Below are positions 1 through 7,890 of a stretch of DNA of 64,000 nt, one piece after another (the stretch's first letter is position 1; every line of letters starts with the position of its first letter). This stretch comes from Methanococcus voltae PS (GTDB lineage: Archaea > AGJL01 > Methanococci > Methanococcales > Methanococcaceae), in NCBI RefSeq assembly GCF_024807035.1, contig NZ_JANUCQ010000004.1:62001-126000 (forward strand). Direction: 5' to 3'. The position numbers and the translations under genes are program-made. Under the pieces are notes generated by a model, which searched no databases, had not been told where the DNA came from, and worked only from the letters and a program-made list of their open reading frames with translations.

Positions 1-1357
1 CCATAGCTTTAGTTAAATAACTCATACCCTCATCAAGTTTACCCAATTTTGAAAGGGATAAACCCATACCTTTATTAAGATAAGCATCGTCAGGAGCGAT
101 TGAAAGAGCTTTTTCATTTACCATTTTTGACTTTTCGTAGTTGCCCAACATAAAACTTACAAAGCCTTGATAACTTAATAATTCGGTGTCTTCTGGACTA
201 ATAGAAAGTGCCTTGTCTAACGCCATACTTGCAATTTGATAATCGCCTGCTCGGGTAAAGTTACCTGCTATACTTTTTAAAGTATCAAAATCATTTATAT
301 TATCCAACCATTTTAATGCCTTATTCATTGCTACAACGTATGAACAATAATTATTTTCTGAATAAATCGTACCATTCATTGTTAATCTTGTATTTGGACA
401 ACCTCCCAAACACATTTGCCCGTAAATACATTCATTACATAGTCCTCCTAATTTGGATTTTTCCATAGTCCTACTCCATGAAAAATTATCCTCATTTTCC
501 CAAATCTCACGCAGTGGAGTTTCTCGGGCGTTTCCTTCAATGTATTCTCGGTCTCTAATAGAAGTACAACCTAAAATCTCACCATTGTGTAATATACCAA
601 AACTACGTTTACCAGCAGTACATCCTTTCCATGTAACATCGTATTCCGCAGGATAAGCCTTTCTACGAACTTCTAGCTCTTTAAGATTATAGTAACCTAT
701 ACAATCAGCCGGGAATATGACAATATCGTCTTTTAAAGAATCGTGTGCAAAATCAATTATCTTATTAACGTCTTCAGGCTTCATAATCATTTCAGGATGG
801 TTTACAAAGTTACCCATCGGCAAACCTATTTGCATTTGCCAAAGTTTTACACCTTTGTCAATCAATACGTGTTTAAGTTCTTCGAGTTCATTTATATTTT
901 TGTTGTGAATTGTTGTTATTGCGCCTGCTGTAACATTAGAATCCCTCATAAGTTCAAAAGCATTCATAATTCTATCGTACGAACCATTCATACGCATATA
1001 ATCGTGAGTTTCTTTTAAACCGTCGAGACTTATTGCCATAGTACCTATTTCTGTCTTTTCAGCTTTTTTTAATATATCTTCGTCAAAAAGCCATCCGTTA
1101 GTAATCATATTTGGGATAACACCATTATCCGTTAATTCTTGGGCTATTACATGCCAATCTTTTCGTACTAAAGGTTCTCCCCCGGATAACGTTATCCATT
1201 TCAACCCCAAATCCCCAATTTCCTGAGATAACTTCACTGCTTCCTCAGTTGTTAATTCATCAGGTAATGGCTCTTTACAACTTGAACCGCAATGTTTACA
1301 TCGCATATTGCAAGCCATAGTAATTTCCCAAACTGCCGTTATTGGTTTATATTCCAA
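1..1357 (-). CDS. Radical SAM/SPASM peptide-maturase-like protein with C-terminal TPR repeats (3' end cut by window edge)
   Basis: 452 codons are visible; the stop lies beyond the left edge. I start it at a TTG (1357-1355) with a GGGGG Shine-Dalgarno 5 nt upstream. The radical SAM cluster motif is C16-x3-C20-x2-C23 (ACNMRCKHC), followed by a GGEP motif. A SPASM domain follows: C-x12-G-x4-C, then C-x2-C-x5-C-x3-C (CNECIYGQMCLGGC) and a later Cys, enough for two auxiliary Fe-S clusters. The last ~110 residues are TPR-like (repeated A-x-x-x-x-P-D/E helices), probably for protein binding. SPASM enzymes usually modify ribosomal peptides or proteins (thioether, C-C or C-O bonds); an anaerobic sulfatase maturase-like role is the alternative, but no sulfatase is near. 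It follows the YG-repeat gene on the same strand after a 205-nt gap, so that protein is its likely substrate. The family is well supported; the substrate is inference. Confidence 0.88.
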   Translation of the reverse strand, partial: MEYKPITAVWEITMACNMRCKHCGSSCKEPLPDELTTEEAVKLSQEIGDLGLKWITLSGGEPLVRKDWHVIAQELTDNGVIPNMITNGWLFDEDILKKAEKTEIGTMAISLDGLKETHDYMRMNGSYDRIMNAFELMRDSNVTAGAITTIHNKNINELEELKHVLIDKGVKLWQMQIGLPMGNFVNHPEMIMKPEDVNKIIDFAHDSLKDDIVIFPADCIGYYNLKELEVRRKAYPAEYDVTWKGCTAGKRSFGILHNGEILGCTSIRDREYIEGNARETPLREIWENEDNFSWSRTMEKSKLGGLCNECIYGQMCLGGCPNTRLTMNGTIYSENNYCSYVVAMNKALKWLDNINDFDTLKSIAGNFTRAGDYQIASMALDKALSISPEDTELLSYQGFVSFMLGNYEKSKMVNEKALSIAPDDAYLNKGMGLSLSKLGKLDEGMSYLTKAM

Positions 1358-1378
1358 AATATCCCCCTAATAATCTTG

Positions 1379-1397
1379 ATTATCATTTATTGATAAT
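1379..1397. promoter_or_regulatory. Inverted repeat upstream of the radical SAM gene
   Basis: 7-bp perfect arms (ATTATCA / TGATAAT) around TTTAT lie 22-40 nt before the TTG start, inside the gap after the repeat-protein gene. It could be an operator, an mRNA processing hairpin or a partial terminator that separates expression of the two genes. The three imperfect copies of an ATAATTTAAACCTA-like unit at about 1465-1510 sit in the same gap. Confidence 0.35.
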
Positions 1398-1562
1398 ATT
1401 TTAACTTATGTTACCTTATTTAGCATATTTTATTAAATAAATAAGAAAGATTAAACTTAAAAATTTAAACCTATAATTTAAACCTAATAATTTAAACCTA
1501 ATAATTTAAAATTTAAAAGTTAAAAAATATGATAGTTAATGAGTAATTAAAGATTTATTATT

Positions 1563-2606
1563 TTATTTGTACGTCCCATCTGGGAATCCGTACTTAACTA
1601 TACAGTTTGGATGCTCAATGAAACCCACAGGGAATCCGTATTTTAAGTTACATTCATTGGCATTCTTAGCAATACCGCTTGGAGTTCCGTATTTTACAAC
1701 GCAACGTTCTGAATCTTCAGTAGTTTTTTCAATACGCACAGGGAATCCGTATTTTAGTATACAATCATCACCTTGTGCATTTTCACAGTCAAATATTGGA
1801 GCTCCGTATTTTAGTATACATTCTTCAGAATTTCTAGATATACCCCATGGTGTACCATATTTAAGTAAGCAATTTTCCTTGCTTTCTATTACCATAGGCG
1901 CAGCGTACAACATTTGGGTTTGTAATCCCCCTACATTTGCAACTGCAGTGTTAGGTGCGCAATTTACGCCGTATGCCACAATTGGGTCGTAGAATTGTCT
2001 TGAAAATCCATACGGTGGAATACATATATTATTAGTTGCCACAGATAAACAAGGTATTCCATACAGTAGCGGAGGTATTGTACCGGCGTTCTCTGTTAAA
2101 CAAGGTACGCCATAATCTGTCACAGGGTCTGGTGGCGTTGGTGCCCCGTAGACTACAATTATACCGCCTGTTTCAGGGTCCTTGTAAGCTTGAATGTTCT
2201 TTTCATTTACGAGAGTGCTCAGTGCTTCAGGAGCAATTTTTAAGAATTTGCTGTCTCCCATAGCAGCGTTTAAACTTCTCATTTCATTTTTAGCTCGGCT
2301 AGTGGTTGGCGATTCAACGATTAATGCGTAGGAAACTTCTTCTGCTACCTCAAAATCTCCAAAAGGTTGTACAAGTTTGAATCCCAAATAATCCTGACCT
2401 TTTTCCATTGCTAAAAATTCAAATGTTACCTTTACCCTTCCCCCAGGTTTTGGGTCAATAACGGTTGTCGTTTTATCCACAAAAGCCACAAAATCAGGAA
2501 TATATGTTATTCCCCATACATACGGGATACCTCCGTTTGTATAAAGGTCAACTTTAAACCTTTCTTTTGCATTTACGTTTATGTCTCCAATTTTCTTATT
2601 CTCCAT
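1563..2606 (-). CDS. Chagasin-like (I42) domain protein with C-terminal YGxP / CxxKYGxP repeats; candidate multi-core RiPP-type substrate
   Basis: 347 aa, no signal peptide or membrane segment, so probably cytosolic. Residues ~10-97 resemble a chagasin/inhibitor I42 fold: the three inhibitor loops are represented by LYTNGGIPYVW (NPTTGY-W loop), PGGR (GxGG loop) and VQPF (RPW loop). Residues ~98-150 form a helical linker. From 150 to the end there are twelve Tyr-Gly-type repeats, with Tyr at 153, 165, 182, 199, 212, 234 (here YAAP), 250, 267, 286, 306, 323 and 339. The last six have the strict form C-x-x-K-Y-G-x-P, with Cys at 246, 263, 282, 302, 319 and 335, spaced 16-20 residues apart. This leader-like domain plus repeated core pattern, directly upstream of a SPASM radical SAM gene on the same strand, is what a multi-core modified peptide system looks like. 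Function is unproven; a free protease inhibitor or metal-binding protein is the alternative. The start ATG has a GGGG Shine-Dalgarno. Confidence 0.7.
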   Translation of the reverse strand: MENKKIGDINVNAKERFKVDLYTNGGIPYVWGITYIPDFVAFVDKTTTVIDPKPGGRVKVTFEFLAMEKGQDYLGFKLVQPFGDFEVAEEVSYALIVESPTTSRAKNEMRSLNAAMGDSKFLKIAPEALSTLVNEKNIQAYKDPETGGIIVVYGAPTPPDPVTDYGVPCLTENAGTIPPLLYGIPCLSVATNNICIPPYGFSRQFYDPIVAYGVNCAPNTAVANVGGLQTQMLYAAPMVIESKENCLLKYGTPWGISRNSEECILKYGAPIFDCENAQGDDCILKYGFPVRIEKTTEDSERCVVKYGTPSGIAKNANECNLKYGFPVGFIEHPNCIVKYGFPDGTYK

Positions 2607-2859
2607 CTTTTCCCCCTATTTAATTTATATTATTTAAACCTCTCAATTAGGCAATTATGTCCCGTCAATCCTCTTTTTAGCCCATTAAAATATATAAAAT
2701 AATACCATTATATAATTTGTCATATTTTTAGATTTGCATATTTAAATATGTAAAAATATTGAATTAATTGACTAAATAATATAAAAATTATAAAATAAAA
2801 ATTATAAGATAAAAGTAAATAAAAATTAAAAAAGATAATAGTTTAAAGTAAATAATGGA

Positions 2860-3696
2860 TTATTCGTATTTCCTTCTAACCAATTCTTCGATACTTTCTG
2901 TTAATTCATCTAAACCCTGTTCACTTAAAGGGGTTGGAATAGTAGTTTTTTTATTCTCATAAATAGAATTTGCAAGTTCTCTGAATTTATTTGCAATTTC
3001 AGAGTCTGGAGCGTACTCTATTGTAGTCTGTTTTCTAAGTTCTGCTTTTGTTATAATGTTACTCATAGGCACTTTACCCATAACTTGAGAGTTTATCCCT
3101 TCTACAAATTTATCGATAATTTCTGGCTCATCTACAACACTCCTACCGTTGTATATAATACCGCCGAGTGCTATTTTACCCCTGTTTCCGTATCTTTTGA
3201 TACCCTTACAAATATTATTTGCTGCGTAAATAGCCATGGGGTCACAAGTTGTTACAATGTAAACGTCCTCTGCGAGCTTCTTTTGAAGTGGCATTGCGAA
3301 ACCACCACATACAACGTCCCCCAAAATGTCATAAATAACTACATCAGGTTTTAGTTCATCATAAACACCTAATCTATCTAGCATATCAACAGCTGTGATA
3401 ACACCACGTCCCGCACAGCCAACACCTGGCTCAGGACCACCACTTTCGACACAGTAAACGCCATTAAAACCTTCGTAAACAATATCTTCAATTTTCATGT
3501 ATTCCGGACCTTTATCTCTAAAGGTATCTAAAACGGTATTTATCTTTCCGTGCATTAATGTCCTTGTAGAGTCTGCTTTAGGGTCACAACCGACTACCAA
3601 AACTTTTTTACCATCTTCTGCTAAAGCAGCCGCCATATTGCCTACATTTGTGGATTTTCCGATTCCACCTTTACCATATATACAAAATTTCCTCAT
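2860..3696 (-). CDS. cfbC: CfbC, NifH-like Ni-sirohydrochlorin a,c-diamide reductive cyclase reductase component
   Basis: 278 aa. I start at ATG 3696 ([11 protein letters not shown]), 5 nt after GGTG; a GTG two codons upstream overlaps that site. The Walker [10 protein letters not shown] (residues 8-16) and the two Cys contexts that hold a subunit-bridging [4Fe-4S] cluster ([18 protein letters not shown] and [14 protein letters not shown]) are NifH-type. Sequence style and the lack of nifDK next door point to the class IV NifH family, whose methanogen member CfbC donates ATP-driven electrons to CfbD for F430 biosynthesis in the cytoplasm. A genuine nitrogenase reductase is the alternative; it would need nifDK nearby. 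Two methyltransferase genes lie upstream on the same strand, but with a 330-nt gap. Confidence 0.8.
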   Translation of the reverse strand: MRKFCIYGKGGIGKSTNVGNMAAALAEDGKKVLVVGCDPKADSTRTLMHGKINTVLDTFRDKGPEYMKIEDIVYEGFNGVYCVESGGPEPGVGCAGRGVITAVDMLDRLGVYDELKPDVVIYDILGDVVCGGFAMPLQKKLAEDVYIVTTCDPMAIYAANNICKGIKRYGNRGKIALGGIIYNGRSVVDEPEIIDKFVEGINSQVMGKVPMSNIITKAELRKQTTIEYAPDSEIANKFRELANSIYENKKTTIPTPLSEQGLDELTESIEELVRRKYE

Positions 3697-4025
3697 AATC
3701 ACACCTAATATCTATTATATTTTATTTATTCTATTTCAATATCACAATTAATAGTATGCCATATTATATAATATTATTAATATTATTATTAACATTAATA
3801 AAAGTTACTTTAATTATTATAAAAATATATTTATTTAAATTTAAGTATATTAGCTTTTAGATATAGTATAAAAAATAGGTAATAATTTTATTTTGGAAGG
3901 TAAATCTATTACTAAAAAAAGTCATCGATTAGAGGAATAGTATTAATTAAAAAAGTATTATTTATTATTAATTATTTATTATTTATTATTTATTATTAGT
4001 TAATTAATACTAAATAATTAGTATA
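3697..4025. other. 329-bp intergenic region, no gene seen
   Basis: Very AT-rich, with TTATTA-type simple repeats at about 3950-4005. It should hold the cfbC promoter (minus strand) and the 3' end of the methyltransferase message. I see no conserved structure. Confidence 0.5.
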
Positions 4026-4895
4026 TTACCACCAAATTAATGCTTCCTTCGAATCCATATTATATTCCCATCTATCCTCATTTTTCGTTAAAATCTTACT
4101 CAAAAGTTCTTTTACACTGTCTTTTTGGTTTTCCGATAGTTTCAAATCTCTTGTCCTATCATAATCCGTTATGTATTTGCTAAATGCTTCGTCAATGCTT
4201 TCAAAATATTGGTAAAACTGACCCTCGTAAACGTTCACATTTGCAGGAATGCCATACTGGTCAAGTATATTAAGAAGTAAAATATGACTAAGTGACAATT
4301 TAGCTTTTTTACTATTTTCAATATTTAATAAGTCGCCAATTTTACAGTAAATGTCTTTATGAACTGGAAAATCTGCAGATGTTAAAATTCCACAATATTT
4401 ATTTTTTGATTCATTCATTTTTAAAAGACTTTCACCCATGTCATCTACTATTAAAGAATAAGAAGAAAAAACCAAATCGTGCTTTTCAAAATCCTTATTT
4501 AACTCTACATCATCCCATCTTTTAGGTATTATGGTTATATTATCTAAATTTTCTTCCTTAGCTCGTTTTAATAGTATTTTTGCCATTCCTTCAGCAGGTT
4601 CGACAACGGTTATTTTCTTTACAATCTTTGCGAGAGGTATCGTATAGGTACCAGGTCCTGGACCTATTTCTAAAATAGTGGTATTTTTATCTAGATTAAA
4701 AATTTTATTAAATCTTTTAACGTTTTCATTTATTTGAAAAGTTGCTTTTTCGTTGTTAAGTACGTATTTTGCGTACTTTTCCGAAAATTTATCCCAAAAA
4801 TTAGGGTCATAATCCCTAGGTTTATCTACTTTATTGGCTTGAGAATATGTATTAATCCAATATTCCGACCAATCTATATCTTCCATACTAATCAT
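4026..4895 (-). CDS. Class I SAM-dependent methyltransferase, copy 1 of a tandem pair
   Basis: 289 aa. SAM-binding motif I is clear (ILEIGPGPGTYTIPLAK, ~residues 75-91), followed by the acidic VVEPAEGM strand for the ribose. N-terminal WSEYWINTYSQ and C-terminal ALIWW are shared with the next gene. The start ATG follows GGTG by 5 nt. The substrate is unknown; the pair lies upstream of cfbC on the same strand, which allows a corrinoid, F430 or peptide substrate but does not prove one. The paralog at 5197-6057 is about as long and identical over long stretches. Confidence 0.8.
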   Translation of the reverse strand: MISMEDIDWSEYWINTYSQANKVDKPRDYDPNFWDKFSEKYAKYVLNNEKATFQINENVKRFNKIFNLDKNTTILEIGPGPGTYTIPLAKIVKKITVVEPAEGMAKILLKRAKEENLDNITIIPKRWDDVELNKDFEKHDLVFSSYSLIVDDMGESLLKMNESKNKYCGILTSADFPVHKDIYCKIGDLLNIENSKKAKLSLSHILLLNILDQYGIPANVNVYEGQFYQYFESIDEAFSKYITDYDRTRDLKLSENQKDSVKELLSKILTKNEDRWEYNMDSKEALIWW

Positions 4896-5196
4896 TATTA
4901 CACCATTGTGTAGTAAATGGTATTGATATTATTAAAAACTTTAAAGTATATCAAAACCTTATTAATAGTATTTTTACCCAATAATATATAAACAATTAAC
5001 AACCGAATTAAATAAAAACTAATGAGATAAGGTAATTTAAAAATAAAAAGGAATTTAAAAAAATAATATAATATAATTTATAATATAATATAATATAATA
5101 TAATTTATAATATAATATAATATAATATAATTTATAATATATGATAAATATTTATATAACCATATAAATTATAAATATGGTCATAACTACTTAGAT
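4896..5196. other. Intergenic region with a tandem AT repeat
   Basis: 301 bp between the two methyltransferase genes. Inverted arms ACCATT / AATGGT at about 4907-4922 lie just upstream of copy 1. Positions ~5062-5142 are a tandem array of a ~27-bp unit built from ATAAT and TTTATAAT blocks, about three copies. Confidence 0.5.
5062..5142. repeat. ~27-bp AT-only tandem repeat, about 3 copies
   Basis: The unit is ATAATTTATAATATAATATA plus ATAATAT-type extension, repeated nearly exactly. It sits between the duplicated methyltransferases and ends near the stop of copy 2. It is probably replication-slippage DNA. Confidence 0.6.
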
Positions 5197-6057
5197 TTAC
5201 CACCATAAGAAAGCTTCTTTTGATTCGGTATTATAAGTCCAGCCATCTTTGGTTTTTGTAAGTGTATCCTCTAAAAGTTTTTTTACATCATTTATTTGGT
5301 CTTCAGATAGTTCTAATTCTCTTGTTTTGGTATATCCGGACTTATATTTTTTAAAGGCTTCCTCTATGTTATTGAAATATTGGCAAAATGATTTTTCGTG
5401 AATATTTATGTTTGCATAGATTTCATATTGGTTTAAGATATTATTTATTAAAATATAATTAAGACTAAAATCGCCCTTTTTAGTATTTTCTAGATTCAAT
5501 ATGTCACCAATTTTAACATATATATCTTTATGAACAGGTAAATTTCCAAAAGTTAGAATCCCACAATATTTATTTTTTGATTCGTTCATTTTTAAAAGAC
5601 TTTCACCCATATCTTCCACAACTAGTGAATACGATGAAAAAACCAAATCGTGCTTTTCAAAATCTCTATGCAACTCTACGTCATCCCATCTTTTATTAAT
5701 AATAGTTATATTATCTATGTTTTCTTCCTTAGCTCGTTTTAAAAGTATTTCCGACATTCCGGTCGATGGTTCGACAACGGTGATGTTTTTTACAATCTTT
5801 GCGAGAGGTATCGTATAGGTACCAGGCCCTGGACCTATTTCTAAAATAGTGGTATTGTTATCTAGATTAAAAATTTCTTTAAATTTCTCCACATTTCTTT
5901 TTATATCGCCGTTTAAATTTTCATTCGTGAGAATGTGCTTTGCATAATTTTCGGAAAATTTATCCCAAAAATCTACCAAATCTTCCTTAGATTTGTGATT
6001 AATACCCGAATAATTATTTGCCCAGTACTCTGACCAGTTAAAATTTATTAAATCCAT
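5197..6057 (-). CDS. Class I SAM-dependent methyltransferase, copy 2 of a tandem pair
   Basis: 286 aa, collinear with the protein at 4026-4895: WSEYWANNYSG at the N-terminus, motif I ILEIGPGPGTYTIPLAK, the VVEPSTGM acidic strand, WDDVELHRDFEKHDLVFSSYSL, and a C-terminal AFLWW. The start ATG has GGTG 5 nt upstream. Motif I and the FEKHDLVFSSYS region are nearly identical to copy 1, while the ends have diverged, suggesting duplication with later gene conversion or strong constraint on the catalytic core. Substrate unknown. Confidence 0.8.
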   Translation of the reverse strand: MDLINFNWSEYWANNYSGINHKSKEDLVDFWDKFSENYAKHILTNENLNGDIKRNVEKFKEIFNLDNNTTILEIGPGPGTYTIPLAKIVKNITVVEPSTGMSEILLKRAKEENIDNITIINKRWDDVELHRDFEKHDLVFSSYSLVVEDMGESLLKMNESKNKYCGILTFGNLPVHKDIYVKIGDILNLENTKKGDFSLNYILINNILNQYEIYANINIHEKSFCQYFNNIEEAFKKYKSGYTKTRELELSEDQINDVKKLLEDTLTKTKDGWTYNTESKEAFLWW

Positions 6058-6601
6058 TTTTACACCTTTATGTCAAACTTCAACAACATTTTAAATTGAA
6101 TTATACGCCATGTATTATTGTATAATGTATTATAATACACCATACTCTAGTATAATAATACTATTATCTAAATTAATATTACGATTATATATTCTTTAAT
6201 TTACCCCTATTAATAACTACGTATATGATATTTGAGTAAATATTGATAAAAATAGCCAGAATAAACAATGAATTATAAATGACAAAGCAAAATTAATTTA
6301 CTAAAAAAAAGATATATTTGTATATTATATATTAGTGTGCTAAATGTGTATTTTATAAAGTTATTCAATTTCCGTTTGTAGATTACTAATTTGTGACTTA
6401 TTAGGCAATATTCATTTTAGGCTTATGTCTATTACCTTTAAAATATAATTTTCAACATATTACTAATATTACTAATATTATGAATTATATGATTGAGATT
6501 GGGGGAATTGGTTTGAGTCATAGTAATTATGACCCAAACATTATATTTATGATTTATGTTGTACTATTTTATTTCTATTAATTTCTATTATTTAGATATT
6601 T
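6058..6601. other. 544-bp intergenic region with palindromes and a hairpin
   Basis: It holds the presumed promoter of the methyltransferase at 5197-6057 (minus strand): perfect palindromes at 6126-6139 (TGTATTATAATACA) and 6148-6163 (TAGTAT-AATA-ATACTA). The 12-bp hairpin at 6511-6539 belongs to the fdhB 3' side. No open reading frame is supported. Confidence 0.5.
6511..6539 (-). terminator. Stem-loop downstream of fdhB
   Basis: On the minus-strand RNA it forms a continuous 12-bp stem including one G-U wobble (the plus strand would have an A-C mismatch there), closed by a 5-nt AUUAC loop, ending about 60 nt after the fdhB stop. The wobble implies that the minus-strand transcript is the functional form. 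It could be a terminator, a 3'-end stabiliser or a recoding-related structure; it lacks the GAA/A internal loop of an archaeal SECIS. Confidence 0.45.
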
Positions 6602-7735
6602 TTACTTGCTATTGCCAAAAAATGGCATTTTGCTATCTACACCTGGAACGTAACCAAGAGCATCTCTTAACTTTAATTGTGACTTATGGAATAATTTAGA
6701 AATAGGTATTTCCATAGGACAGACATCTTCACATTGACCACAGTTTATACAGCTCATTGCAACGTGAGACAACCTTACACCTTGGAAAAACGAAGGTTCA
6801 GGTGCCATCATACCTTTTTCTAGGATATCTTGGTTTAAAACGCACTCTTTGCAGGAACATACTGGACATACGTCTCTACAACCGTAACATTTTACACATC
6901 TATCCCAATATTCATCCCACTTTTCGTCAGTTGGATATTCAGCTTCTAAGTATTTAGCTTGTAATTTTTTACCGAGCTTAATCATTGATTGTTCGATTTT
7001 TCCACGAATAATCATTGCTTTTTCAGCTGGTTCTTTTGTTTCAATGTAACCTGCTTTTTCAGCATCTTCAATTAATGTTCTGCCTTTTTCAGATGTAATT
7101 TCCACAAAAGTCCAACCTTTTTCAGCTCCCCAATTACCGCATGCAAGGTCTGCGTTTCTTGGGACTTTAAGCTCACATCTTTGACAGTTTTCCCTTCTAC
7201 CGTAGCCGTTTTCTTCTAACTCATCGATTTTAATAGCTTTTTCGGTTCCGTCTTTCAATTCAATGATAAACTTACCTTTGTCTATTTCTTCTTTGATTAC
7301 GTCAAATGGGTCTACTTCGTAGAATAATTCTATCATTTGTTGAGCAACCATTGGTGGAACAGTTCCACCACAGTTTAAACCAATTGTATAAACTTTGTCT
7401 TTGTTTATTTGGTGTCTTTTCTCTAATTCGATTATTGCCATGGCGTCACATGGTTTTACAGCTACTGCAAGGTTCATATCATTCAAGTGCTTATGAATAA
7501 GGCTTCCAAACATTGTAGGAGCACAATGTAAGGAACCACAGCTATTAACAAGTTCTTCTGAATTGTTGATAAGCGTAGGAACTCCGTCATAAACGTCTGC
7601 TCCTTTTTCGAGTGCTAACACTCCGTCAACCACTTTACTGTCTAGAAGATACTTGAATAATGCAGTAACAGCTCCACCACATTCACCATATTTTAAAATA
7701 TCTTCGTCAGTTGATTTAATTAGAAGATAATCCAT
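6602..7735 (-). CDS. fdhB: F420-reducing formate dehydrogenase, beta subunit FdhB
   Basis: 377 aa, cytoplasmic iron-sulfur flavoprotein that passes electrons from FdhA to coenzyme F420. The N-terminal F420-binding FrhB/FdhB domain carries [25 protein letters not shown] and LNCGGTVPP. Two ferredoxin-type clusters lie in the C-terminal third: [19 protein letters not shown] and [12 protein letters not shown]. The length fits the family. It lies 155 nt downstream of fdhA on the same strand. The start ATG follows GGTGATA. Confidence 0.93.
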   Translation of the reverse strand: MDYLLIKSTDEDILKYGECGGAVTALFKYLLDSKVVDGVLALEKGADVYDGVPTLINNSEELVNSCGSLHCAPTMFGSLIHKHLNDMNLAVAVKPCDAMAIIELEKRHQINKDKVYTIGLNCGGTVPPMVAQQMIELFYEVDPFDVIKEEIDKGKFIIELKDGTEKAIKIDELEENGYGRRENCQRCELKVPRNADLACGNWGAEKGWTFVEITSEKGRTLIEDAEKAGYIETKEPAEKAMIIRGKIEQSMIKLGKKLQAKYLEAEYPTDEKWDEYWDRCVKCYGCRDVCPVCSCKECVLNQDILEKGMMAPEPSFFQGVRLSHVAMSCINCGQCEDVCPMEIPISKLFHKSQLKLRDALGYVPGVDSKMPFFGNSK

Positions 7736-7890
7736 ATTATCACCTTTGATTTTGATATTATGTTAAAATATGAGTAAATTATTTAGATTAAAATATGTGT
7801 GGAATAATTTATTGAAATTAATGGAATAATCAGTGTTTTAATTAATATATTAATCAAGATATTATCAAGATATTAATCAATGACAATTAA

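Noticed and set aside
1567-1992. Plus-strand 141-codon reading frame over the YG-repeat gene, rich in NPYF/GVPYF repeats
   Set aside because: It is the antisense shadow of the repeat region; it has no Shine-Dalgarno and arises from the repeated codons on the minus strand.
2860-3696. nifH of a nitrogen-fixation operon
   Set aside because: There are no nifD, nifK or glnB-like genes next to it, and in methanogens an isolated NifH-like protein of this type is CfbC.
5062-5142. Insertion-sequence remnant or origin of replication in the AT repeat
   Set aside because: There are no terminal inverted repeats, transposase pieces, ORB-like motifs or cdc6 gene nearby; it is a simple tandem repeat.
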